In this document: positions 1 through 5,972 of the stretch, piece by piece
Layout: every line of letters begins with the position of its first letter
Numbering within the stretch: position 1 is the first letter of the stretch
Source: Lysobacterales bacterium
Lineage (GTDB): Bacteria > Pseudomonadota > Gammaproteobacteria > Xanthomonadales > SZUA-36
Assembly (NCBI GenBank): GCA_026193295.1
Contig: JAPHSB010000457.1
Span: 1-8,540, forward strand
Direction: 5' to 3'
DNA length: 8,540 nucleotides
Notes under the pieces: generated by a model
The model's input: only the letters and a program-made list of their open reading frames with translations
Told to the model about the DNA's origin: nothing
Database searches by the model: none
Made by a program: the position numbers and the translations under genes

Positions 1-45
1 GAAGAAGAATCAGAAGAAGAATCAGAAGAAGAACCTGCCGCGTAG
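1..45 (+). CDS. C-terminal tail of a plus-strand gene (partial, acidic repeat tail)
   Basis: Frame 1 of the plus strand reads EEESEEESEEEPAA and then stops at TAG (43-45). The rest of the gene lies to the left of the window. The tail is built from a 12-base unit (GAAGAAGAATCA) repeated about 2.75 times, giving Glu-Glu-Glu-Ser repeats. Highly acidic, disordered C-terminal tails occur on many unrelated bacterial proteins, so no function can be assigned. Frames 2 and 3 are also open here (Lys/Asn-rich and Arg-rich), so the frame choice is inference: it rests on the clean stop just before the inverted repeats and on the plausibility of an acidic tail. If right, this gene converges on the haem-protein gene that ends at 132. 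Confidence 0.5.
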   Translation, partial: EEESEEESEEEPAA

Positions 46-46
46 G

Positions 47-130
47 ACCGAATTCATTCGGGAACAGGATGATCCACGGTGGGGGGCGCGTGACACCCCG
101 GTTCCGCCATGGGTACCGATTGAATTCGGT
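47..130. repeat. Nested inverted repeats between convergent genes (possible bidirectional terminator)
   Basis: A perfect 10-bp inverted repeat pairs ACCGAATTCA (47-56) with TGAATTCGGT (121-130). Inside it, GGAAC (61-65) can pair with GTTCC (101-105), and a G run near 81-86 can pair with CCCC at 96-99. Together these could form one long interrupted hairpin. The element begins 2 nt after the plus-strand stop and ends 1 nt from the minus-strand stop at 132, where a shared terminator would be expected. There is no T tract on either strand, so a classical intrinsic terminator is not demonstrated. Confidence 0.4.
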
Positions 131-131
131 T

Positions 132-701
132 CTACGGTTTCAGCGTCCTTGTCACCACGAACGCACCCCGAATATCGCCTTCCCGGAATCCCGTCGCCTT
201 GTCGTCAGGGTAGAGCTCGGCAATTTTTTCCGCCACCGCCGGCGCGATGGCCTCGCCGTGACAGCCGAGGCAAAGTGGGGCCGTTGGAATTGCCTTCATG
301 AATCGGTATTCCCGCTGACCGCTTGATTCGGCAACGTGCTGCCAACTCAACGCGCCGCTGTCCTCACCGGCTGCCTGCCGGGTTTCGAACTCCTGCAGCA
401 CCGCTGCCTGCCAATCGTTGGGCGCATTGTCCGGATTGCGGTTGCGCAGGCTGACCCGCGACAGCCTCATACCTTTGTCGATGGAGATTTTTGCGGCGAT
501 GGCTGGAGCTCGCTCATTACACACCTCGATGGCGTTGAGCGGTCCGCCTGCCTGCATGGCCGAGGTCAACTCGGCTTTCAGCGCTCCGGCAAAGGCAGCT
601 ACAGCCGATTGCGCCTCGGCCTGTTCAGCGGACTCTGCGGCGGTCAAAACGCTCGAAAACAGCGCGGCAGAGAGACAGCAAATGACAAATGGGTTCCGCA
701 T
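132..701 (-). CDS. Exported single-haem DUF3365 (Tll0287-like) protein
   Basis: A 189-residue protein that starts with a hydrophobic signal-like segment (residues about 4-22, with cleavage plausible near the AAESA stretch), so it is probably periplasmic. The mature part looks like the DUF3365/Tll0287-like haem-sensing fold. It has an AIEVCNERAPAIA segment around Cys61, an R-x-S-x-x-x-RNPDNAPNDW stretch at about 80-97, and one CxxCH c-type haem site, CLGCH at 144-148. In this family the domain often forms the sensory part of histidine kinases or cyclases; here it stands alone with no transmembrane anchor apart from the signal. It would need the c-type cytochrome maturation machinery. The ATG at 701 is preceded by AGGA about 8 nt upstream. 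The gene follows the OsmC gene by 31 nt, suggesting one transcript and a redox or gas/peroxide-sensing role, which is inference. Confidence 0.85.
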   Translation of the reverse strand: MRNPFVICCLSAALFSSVLTAAESAEQAEAQSAVAAFAGALKAELTSAMQAGGPLNAIEVCNERAPAIAAKISIDKGMRLSRVSLRNRNPDNAPNDWQAAVLQEFETRQAAGEDSGALSWQHVAESSGQREYRFMKAIPTAPLCLGCHGEAIAPAVAEKIAELYPDDKATGFREGDIRGAFVVTRTLKP

Positions 702-732
702 GATCGAATTCCTAAGTGATGACGTTCCGTGA

Positions 733-1170
733 TCAGGCGTCGTGCACGACGGCGATGTTCAGAATCTTTTTGCCGGTAAGCGAGTTGGTCACGAGGCACA
801 CCTGCTCGGATCTCTCGGCCAGGCGATGGGCCTTGTGCGTATTGCCGCCCTCGGGCAAGCGCAGCGAGACATCGATATAGAATTCAGTGAACTGAGTCAC
901 GCGGTCCACCCGGTCCAGAATGCCGGTAACCTCGCAGGTCACAGAGTTCCAGTCGAACTTCGCGCCGCGCGTAACCGCCCGAAAGGTCAGGATGAAGCAA
1001 TTGGCAACCGCGCCCACCAGCATGGTTTCCGGCGACCACTTGTCGCCCGGGCCGTCGAATTCCGGCGGTGGCATGGCCGCGATGTTCTGCAGGCCGGGGC
1101 TGCTGGTGTCGATGATGCCTTCGATGCCGCCCTGGGCGGCGGCTTTGTATCGGTGTGGGTAGTCCTGCAT
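733..1170 (-). CDS. OsmC-family peroxide/thiol protein
   Basis: A 145-residue protein of the OsmC/Ohr superfamily, matching the usual length. Members are small cytoplasmic dimers that reduce organic hydroperoxides with two cysteines placed across the dimer interface. The expected pattern is visible: WSPETMLVGAVANCF with Cys58 at the start of the long central helix, and a second cysteine, Cys125, in the SEQVCLVTNSL segment. The sequence between them (CEVTGILDRVDR, then a beta-rich IDVSLRLPEG stretch) fits the family fold. It looks more like the general OsmC-like group than classical Ohr, so the substrate is uncertain. No strong Shine-Dalgarno is visible before the ATG at 1170. It lies downstream of the peroxiredoxin gene (76-nt gap containing a hairpin) and just upstream of the haem-protein gene, consistent with an oxidative stress cluster. 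Confidence 0.88.
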   Translation of the reverse strand: MQDYPHRYKAAAQGGIEGIIDTSSPGLQNIAAMPPPEFDGPGDKWSPETMLVGAVANCFILTFRAVTRGAKFDWNSVTCEVTGILDRVDRVTQFTEFYIDVSLRLPEGGNTHKAHRLAERSEQVCLVTNSLTGKKILNIAVVHDA

Positions 1171-1204
1171 GGCTGTCGCCGCTGTATTGAGTGACTCAGA
1201 TTAT

Positions 1205-1228
1205 TGTCGCCACCGGCAGGTGGCGACA
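1205..1228 (-). terminator. Perfect 10-bp GC-rich hairpin after the peroxiredoxin gene
   Basis: TGTCGCCACC (1205-1214) and GGTGGCGACA (1219-1228) are exact reverse complements around a 4-base loop. The hairpin lies 18 nt past the peroxiredoxin stop and upstream of the OsmC start, so it may end or attenuate the peroxiredoxin transcript, or stabilise its 3' end. On the minus strand it is followed by AATAATCTG rather than a T tract, so intrinsic termination is uncertain. Confidence 0.45.
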
Positions 1229-1246
1229 TGACCGGTGTCAGTGGAT

Positions 1247-1726
1247 TTACAGTTTGGAGAGCACGTGATCGGCACTGCTGACCCGGAACTCGCCAGGTCC
1301 TTCGACGAACAGGTCGGTCACCCGGCCGTTCTCGACGATCAGGGCAAAGCGCTGCGAGCGGTGCCCCATGCCGAAGGCGGTGGCGTCGAGTTCAAGCCCC
1401 AGTGCACGGGTGAAATCGCCGTTGCCGTCGGCCAGCATCAGGATGTGCCCGGCGCCGGCGCTCTTGCCCCAGGCATGCATTACGAAGACGTCGTTAACCG
1501 CCATGCAGGCGATCGCATCGACGCCCTTCGCCAGGATGGCCTCCGCGTGCTCGACGAATCCGGGCAGATGCTTGGCGGAACAGGTTGGTGTGAAGGCGCC
1601 CGGCACCGCGAACAACACGACTTTCCTGTCGGCAAAGAGTTCGTTGGTGCTCAGGGGCTCCGGACCAGTGTCCGTCATGATGCTCAGTGTGCTGTTGGGA
1701 ATCGGGTCTCCGACTTTGATCGGCAT
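1247..1726 (-). CDS. Peroxiredoxin, Prx5 (hybrid/redoxin) type
   Basis: A 159-residue AhpC/TSA-superfamily thiol peroxidase of the Prx5 subfamily, which reduces hydrogen peroxide, organic peroxides and peroxynitrite in the cytoplasm. The peroxidatic motif PGAFTPTCS is at 42-50, making Cys49 the peroxidatic cysteine. The hallmark VNDVFVMHAWGK region (77-88) and the RSQRFALIVENG segment carrying the conserved arginine follow. The only other cysteine is Cys74, and there is no C-terminal resolving cysteine, so the enzyme is probably 1-Cys or relies on an outside thiol such as glutathione or a glutaredoxin. A good ribosome binding site, AGGAG (1734-1738), lies 7 nt before the ATG. No convincing promoter was found in the 108-nt gap after the response regulator gene. 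The OsmC gene downstream is a natural functional partner. Confidence 0.93.
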   Translation of the reverse strand: MPIKVGDPIPNSTLSIMTDTGPEPLSTNELFADRKVVLFAVPGAFTPTCSAKHLPGFVEHAEAILAKGVDAIACMAVNDVFVMHAWGKSAGAGHILMLADGNGDFTRALGLELDATAFGMGHRSQRFALIVENGRVTDLFVEGPGEFRVSSADHVLSKL

Positions 1727-1834
1727 GGGCTGGCTCCTGCTTGTGGGTTCGAACCGGGAAATGTATCAAACGCTCCGAACCCAGATGGTATCCGGGGGAC
1801 GAATATGCAAGGGCTAACGATTGACCGCCCGGTT

Positions 1835-2200
1835 TCAGGCGGCCATGGCTTCGGATATGGCCGCGAGCAGCAGGTTGGGGTTGACGGGCTTGGTCACGTA
1901 CTCACGGGCACCCTGGCGCAGACCCCATTGACGGTCGGCTTCGCCGTCTCGGGTGGAGACGAAGATTACGGGAATGTGCCGGGTTGATTCCGTCCGGCCC
2001 AGTTTGCGCGTGGCCTGGTATCCGCTCATACCGGGCATGACGATATCCATCAGGATGACGGCTGGGTGTTCCGATGCGGCGACTTCCAGGGCCCGCTCGC
2101 CCGATTCGGCGACCACGGCCTGGTGACCGGCGCGCTCGACCATCTGGCGCAGGCTGTAAAGCTGTGCCGGTGAATCGTCGACTATCAGGACTTTAGGCAT
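1835..2200 (-). CDS. Single-domain response regulator, PilH/CheY-like
   Basis: A 121-residue protein made of a receiver domain only, with no output domain. The receiver landmarks are all present: acidic pair Asp8-Asp9 (IVDDS), phospho-acceptor Asp52 (LMDIVMPGMSG), Ser82 in the VIFVSTRD strand and Lys104 in the VTKP motif. The VMPG-x-x-G-x-QATR and W-G-x-RQGAREY-x-TKP stretches resemble Pseudomonas PilH, a twitching-motility regulator that takes phosphate from the ChpA kinase. Such stand-alone receivers act by protein-protein contact or as phosphate sinks. No kinase, chemotaxis or pilus gene is present in the window, so the assignment to pilus control is inference from similarity and it may serve another phosphorelay. 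GGGAGG (2205-2210) lies just before the ATG, and a candidate promoter lies upstream at 2242-2271. Confidence 0.9.
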   Translation of the reverse strand: MPKVLIVDDSPAQLYSLRQMVERAGHQAVVAESGERALEVAASEHPAVILMDIVMPGMSGYQATRKLGRTESTRHIPVIFVSTRDGEADRQWGLRQGAREYVTKPVNPNLLLAAISEAMAA

Positions 2201-2226
2201 GACGCCTCCCGCTTCCTGCGGCTGTG

Positions 2227-2259
2227 ATCCATTTGCGGTCCATTATGCCGTAAATGGAT
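2227..2259. repeat. 12-bp dyad overlapping the response regulator promoter
   Basis: ATCCATTTGCGG (2227-2238) and CCGTAAATGGAT (2248-2259) form an inverted repeat matching at 11 of 12 positions around a 9-base spacer. The spacer contains the candidate -10 box. The symmetry and placement fit an operator for a dimeric regulator; the transcribed hairpin could also act as a 5' leader structure. No T tract follows on either strand, so a terminator is less likely. There is also an imperfect direct repeat, TCCATTTGCGG followed by TCCATTATGCCG. Confidence 0.45.
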
Positions 2260-2271
2260 GAAAAATGTGAA
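2242..2271 (-). promoter_or_regulatory. Candidate sigma70-type promoter for the response regulator gene
   Basis: Read on the minus strand, TTCACA (2266-2271) is a 5/6 match to the -35 consensus and CATAAT (2242-2247) a 5/6 match to the -10 consensus, with an 18-nt spacer. The -10 box ends about 41 nt before the response regulator ATG, which is a sensible leader length. The stretch is AT-rich compared with its surroundings. This is prediction from consensus matching only. Confidence 0.5.
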
Positions 2272-2288
2272 TTACTTTTTTGCGCAAG

Positions 2289-2310
2289 CGGCCGACACGG
2301 GCCTCGGCCG
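2289..2310 (-). terminator. 7-bp hairpin downstream of acuI (possible end of the ODH operon)
   Basis: CGGCCGA (2289-2295) and TCGGCCG (2304-2310) are exact reverse complements around an 8-base loop, about 40 nt past the acuI stop. The position fits the 3' end of the sucA-sucB-lpdA-acuI transcript. On the minus strand the stem is followed by CTTGCGC and then an A run, not a T run, so it does not meet the classical intrinsic terminator pattern. Confidence 0.3.
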
Positions 2311-2351
2311 GGGGGAGCAGGGACGCGAGGTTCTTTATTGCCGCGGATTGC

Positions 2352-3353
2352 CTAGTGCCCGATTCTGACGACGGTCCTGCCGAGAGAGTGGCCGTCCATC
2401 ATCCGTTCGAACACGGGGCTCATGTCGTCCAGGGTGACCTCGTCACGGATGATCTCGTGCAAATGGGGTGGTTTCCATTCCTTAGCCAACCGGTTCCAGA
2501 GGGTCCGGCGCAAATCGATGGGGCAATTGGCAGAGCTGATTCCAAGCAGGCTGACGCCACGCAGGATCATTGGAAAAACGGTAGTCTGCAATCCCTGCCC
2601 GCCGGCCATGCCGCAGCAGGCGATGTTGCCCCAAAGATCGATGACCCGGCTGATGCCGGCCAGCATGTCGCCGCCCACGTTGTCGATGCAGCCGGCCCAG
2701 GCGGCACGCTCTAGCGGCTTTTGACCCCAGTACAGATCGTGACGTGAAATGCATTGGCGCGCGCCGAGGTGTTCCAGCCAGTCGAATTCCTCGACCTTGC
2801 CCGTGATGGCATGCGCTTCGTAGCCGGCGGCTGTCAGCAGGTCGATTGCCACCGTGCCGACGCCACCGCTGGCGCCGGTCACCACGATCGGGCCCATCGC
2901 GGGCTGCTGGCCATTGGCTTCCATGCGGTGCAAGCACATGGCCGCGGTGAAGCCGGCCGTGCCGAGCCCCATCGCTTCGCGTAAAGTCAGGCCATCCGGC
3001 AGGCGCACGATGATGTCGCTGGGCAGCCGCAGGTATTCGCTGAAGCCGCCGTCCCGCGTCTCGGAGAGGCCGCTGCCATTGGCGAGGACCTGGTCGCCCG
3101 GTTGAAACGCGTCGCTGGCGGATGCCACCACGGTGCCGGCGACGTCGATACCGCCCGAAAGAGGCGAGTGCCGCAGAATCTTCCCCTTGCCGGTGGCGGC
3201 CAGCGCATCCTTGTAGTTGATGCCCGACCAGGCGACCTGGATCGTGACGTCCCCTTCGGAAAGATCATCCAGTGCGATGTGCTCGAGGCCGGTCTGGAAG
3301 CCTTCGGCATCGTCGTGGATGCGAAAGGCCCTGAAGCGTTCGGGGACGCTCAT
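2352..3353 (-). CDS. acuI: AcuI/YhdH-type NADPH-dependent acryloyl-CoA reductase (MDR family)
   Basis: A 333-residue medium-chain dehydrogenase/reductase of the AcuI/YhdH group, close to the usual 325-330 residues. Known members reduce acryloyl-CoA to propionyl-CoA with NADPH, removing a toxic electrophile made in DMSP/acrylate or 3-hydroxypropionate metabolism. Older annotations call them quinone oxidoreductases. The N-terminal GroES-like domain shows SGINYKDALA (43-52) and GGIDVAGTV (67-75). GTAGFTAA (131-138) and the nucleotide-binding turn VTGASGGVGTVAIDLL (158 onward) mark the Rossmann domain. The zinc-binding cysteines of classical alcohol dehydrogenases are absent, as expected for this group. 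The start overlaps the lpdA stop by one base (TGATG) and has only a weak ribosome binding site, so translational coupling is likely. Family assignment is firm; the exact substrate is inferred. Confidence 0.9.
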   Translation of the reverse strand: MSVPERFRAFRIHDDAEGFQTGLEHIALDDLSEGDVTIQVAWSGINYKDALAATGKGKILRHSPLSGGIDVAGTVVASASDAFQPGDQVLANGSGLSETRDGGFSEYLRLPSDIIVRLPDGLTLREAMGLGTAGFTAAMCLHRMEANGQQPAMGPIVVTGASGGVGTVAIDLLTAAGYEAHAITGKVEEFDWLEHLGARQCISRHDLYWGQKPLERAAWAGCIDNVGGDMLAGISRVIDLWGNIACCGMAGGQGLQTTVFPMILRGVSLLGISSANCPIDLRRTLWNRLAKEWKPPHLHEIIRDEVTLDDMSPVFERMMDGHSLGRTVVRIGH

Positions 3354-4780
3354 CAGTTGCCCCGGTGAATGGCGCGCCGGTCCACGTGCATGGCAGCCTC
3401 GTGCACGGCTTCAGACAGCGTGGGATGCGCGTGCACGATGCGCGCGAGATCTTCGCTCGAACCCTGGAATTCCATGGCCACGACGCACTCGGCGATCAAC
3501 TCGGAAGCATTGGCTCCAAAGATGTGCACACCGAGGATTTCATCGGTCTCGGAATCGGCCATGATTTTCACCAGCCCCGCACCCTGGCCACCCGCCAGCG
3601 CCCGGCCATTGGCGGCAAACGGGAAGGTGCCCGAGCGGTATTCGATACCCGCGTCTTTCAGTTCCTTCTCCGTTCTGCCAACCCAGGCAATCTCCGGATC
3701 GGTGTACACGACCCACGGCACGGTCTCGAAATGGATGTGCGCGGGTTTGCCGGCGATCAGCTCTGCGACCGCAACGCCTTCCTCGGAAGCCTTGTGCGCC
3801 AGCATCGGGCCCCGCACGCAGTCGCCGATGGCCCAAACGCCGGGGGCCGAGGTGCGGGACTGTTCGTCGACTTCGATCTGCCCCCGCTCGGTCAGCCGAA
3901 CCCCGGAGTCGTCCGCCAGCAGCCCTTCGGTGTAGGGCTTGCGGCCGACGCTGACCAGCAGACGGTCGAAGCTCAGTTCACTCTCGCCATCCGCGGTTTC
4001 GATGGTGACTACGACCTTTTTCTTCTTCACGGCCGCCTGCTTCACCCGCGTGGAGAGCCTGATGTCGAGGCCCTGTTTTTTGAATTCACGTTCCGCCAGC
4101 TTGGCGATGTCGCGATCGGCCAGAGCCAGGAAATCCGGCAGCGCCTCCAGCAGGGTCACCTCCGAACCCAGGCGGTTCCAGACGGAACCCAGCTCCAGCC
4201 CGATCACGCCGGCGCCGATAACGCCCAGCGTTTTGGGTGCGTGGTCGAAATCCAGAGCTCCCACATTGTCGACAATGTACTCGCCGTCGAATGCGACGTT
4301 GGGAATCTCGATCGGCACCGAGCCTGAAGCCAGGATCACGTTGTTCGCCGAGAGCTGCAGCGCCGTCCCGCCGTCGACCGGTGAGACGGTGACCTGACGA
4401 CTGCCGGCGAGCGTGCCGGTGCCGTGATAAAAGGTCACCTTGTTGCCTTTCAACAGCTGGGTGACACCAGCGGTGAGCTTTTTCACCACACCGTCCTTGC
4501 GCGCCAGCATGGTCGGCACGTCTATGGCGGCTTCCTTGACGTGGATTCCATGTGCCGCGTATTCATGCTGCACGTGATGGAAGTGCTTGCTGGAATCCAG
4601 CAGCGCCTTGGACGGAATGCAGCCAACGTTAAGGCAGGTGCCCCCCGGGGAAGCCTTGCCATCCTTGCCGCTGTAGCTGTCGATGCAGGCGGTTTTCAGA
4701 CCCAACTGCGCAGCCCGGATGGCGGCGACATAGCCGCCCGGGCCTCCGCCGATCACGATTACGTCGAACTTCTCAGCCAT
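3353..4780 (-). CDS. lpdA: Dihydrolipoyl dehydrogenase (E3 of the 2-oxoglutarate dehydrogenase complex)
   Basis: A 475-residue FAD-dependent pyridine nucleotide-disulfide oxidoreductase of full family length. It reoxidises the dihydrolipoyl groups of E2 and passes the electrons to NAD+. In order there are the FAD-binding GGGPGGYVAAIRAA (11-24), the redox-active disulfide GGTCLNVGCIPSK (Cys49, Cys54), the NAD-binding GAGVIGLELG (189-198) followed by an acidic residue at the strand end (Glu212), the second FAD contact AIGDCVRGPMLAHKA, and the C-terminal catalytic pair His452-Glu457 in HAHPTLSE of the dimerisation domain. It starts 10 nt after the sucB stop, with a purine-rich GAGAGAAA stretch as likely ribosome binding site, and shares a base with the acuI start. 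Placement right after sucA-sucB suggests it is the E3 dedicated to this complex, though E3 may also serve pyruvate dehydrogenase or glycine cleavage. Confidence 0.97.
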   Translation of the reverse strand: MAEKFDVIVIGGGPGGYVAAIRAAQLGLKTACIDSYSGKDGKASPGGTCLNVGCIPSKALLDSSKHFHHVQHEYAAHGIHVKEAAIDVPTMLARKDGVVKKLTAGVTQLLKGNKVTFYHGTGTLAGSRQVTVSPVDGGTALQLSANNVILASGSVPIEIPNVAFDGEYIVDNVGALDFDHAPKTLGVIGAGVIGLELGSVWNRLGSEVTLLEALPDFLALADRDIAKLAEREFKKQGLDIRLSTRVKQAAVKKKKVVVTIETADGESELSFDRLLVSVGRKPYTEGLLADDSGVRLTERGQIEVDEQSRTSAPGVWAIGDCVRGPMLAHKASEEGVAVAELIAGKPAHIHFETVPWVVYTDPEIAWVGRTEKELKDAGIEYRSGTFPFAANGRALAGGQGAGLVKIMADSETDEILGVHIFGANASELIAECVVAMEFQGSSEDLARIVHAHPTLSEAVHEAAMHVDRRAIHRGN

Positions 4781-4790
4781 GGTTTCTCTC

Positions 4791-5962
4791 TCAAATGCCC
4801 AGCAGCAGTCGTGCCGGATCTTCCAGTGCGCTCTTCACCGCCACCAGGAACTGCACCGAGTCCTTGCCGTCGATGATGCGGTGGTCGTAGCTCATGGCCA
4901 GGTACATCATGGGTCGTGCCACGATTTCGCCGTCGACCACGACCGGTCGTTCCTTGATCGTGTGCATGCCGAGGATCGCGCTCTGCGGAGGATTCAGCAG
5001 CGGCGTCGACAAAAGGGAGCCGAATACGCCCCCGTTGGTGATTGAAAAGGTGCCGCCCTGCAACTCTTCCAGCGTGATCGATCCCGTGCGTGCTTTCTCG
5101 GCGAAGCCGGCGATGGCCGCCTCGAGTTCCGCAAGTGCAAGGTTTTCGGCATTGCGAATGATCGGCACCATCAGGCCGCGCTCCGTTGAGACGGCGATGC
5201 CGATATCCTGGAAATTGTGGTAGACGATTTCATCGCCCTCGATCGAGGCATTGACCACCGGGAACTTGCGCAAGGCATCGCAGCAGGCCTTGACGAAAAA
5301 GGACATCGGCCCAGCTTGATCCCGTGTTTCTTTGTGAACTCCTCCTGGTGGCGGCGGCGCAGATCCATCACGGCCTTCAAGTCGACCTCGTTGAACGTGG
5401 TGAGAATGGCCGCCGTGTTCTGGGCTTCCTTCATGCGCTCGGCTATGCGGCTGCGCAGCCGGGTCATCTTGACCCGTTCCTCCTGGCGCGAGCCGCCGCC
5501 CCTCAGGAAGCTCAATACATCGCCCTTGGTGACCCGGCCGCCACGACCGGTTCCCTCGACGCTCCTGGCGTCGATCCGTTCCTCCTCGGCGACGCGCCGG
5601 GCCGCGGGACTGAGCCGGGGCTCGTCCGCCGCTTTTTCCGGCTTCGCGGTCGCAGAAGGTTGAGCGGGCGCCGCGACGGGCGCCTCGGTGACGGGCTCCG
5701 CTGCCGCGGCAGGCCTCTCGACGGCACCTTCCTCGATGATCGCGATGACGTCGTCGCTGTGCACGGTGTCGCCCTCTCCGGCGCGAATCTCCTTGACCGT
5801 GCCATCCACCGGCGCCGGCACCTCCAGCACCACCTTGTCCGTCTCGAGGTCCACGAGATTCTCGTCTCGAAGCACGGTATCGCCCGCCTGCTTGTGCCAG
5901 GTGGCGATCGTGGCGTCTTCCACCGATTCAGGCAGAACGGGTACTTTAACTTCAATCGTCAT
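4791..5962 (-). CDS. sucB: Dihydrolipoyllysine succinyltransferase (E2o), interrupted by a single-base frameshift
   Basis: The core of the 2-oxoglutarate dehydrogenase complex, which moves the succinyl group from E1 to CoA through a lipoyl arm. The N-terminal lipoyl domain (about 1-78) carries the lipoylated Lys43 in ETDKVVLEV. An Ala/Pro-rich linker (about 80-113), a peripheral subunit-binding domain (LSPAARRVAEEERID through TKGDVLSFL, about 117-153) and the catalytic domain follow. The reading frame breaks after codon 218 (KKHGIKLG); conserved sequence resumes in the -1 frame as PMSFFVKA and runs to the end, including the catalytic SYDHRIIDGKD (HxxxDG) and LEDPARLLLGI. One missing base near 5309 explains this, and restored length would be about 390 residues versus 405 in E. 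coli. As written, translation would run off-frame to a stop at 5171, giving 263 residues without an active site. AGGA lies 8 nt before the ATG, and sucA ends 10 nt upstream. Confidence 0.93.
5304..5315 (-). other. sucB: Frameshift site in sucB
   Basis: On the minus strand the bases read CTGGGCCGATG. The upstream frame gives Leu-Gly-Arg, while the conserved continuation Pro-Met-Ser-Phe needs the frame shifted back by one, sharing base 5309. Restoring one C in the GGGCC run gives Leu-Gly-Pro-Met-Ser-Phe, which aligns with the Leu-Gly-Phe-Met-Ser-Phe of E. coli SucB. The total span of 1172 nt is one base short of a multiple of three. Confidence 0.85.
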
Positions 5963-5972
5963 CTCGTCATTC

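Noticed and set aside
1823..1842. Short stem CCGCC/GGCGG overlapping the response regulator stop as a terminator
   Set aside because: Only 5 bp pair cleanly and no T tract follows on the minus strand, so it is too weak to annotate.
1235..1987. Plus-strand open frame of 250 codons spanning the peroxiredoxin and part of the response regulator
   Set aside because: It runs across two real minus-strand genes and their intergenic gap, and shows no family motif.
3365..4327. Plus-strand open frame of 320 codons opposite lpdA
   Set aside because: It is a shadow of lpdA with low-complexity, His/Asp/Gly-rich content and no domain; lpdA itself is unambiguous.
5304..5320. Programmed -1 ribosomal frameshift in sucB
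   Set aside because: The local sequence does not fit the X XXY YYZ slippery pattern, and sucB is not known for recoding. Base loss is the simpler explanation.
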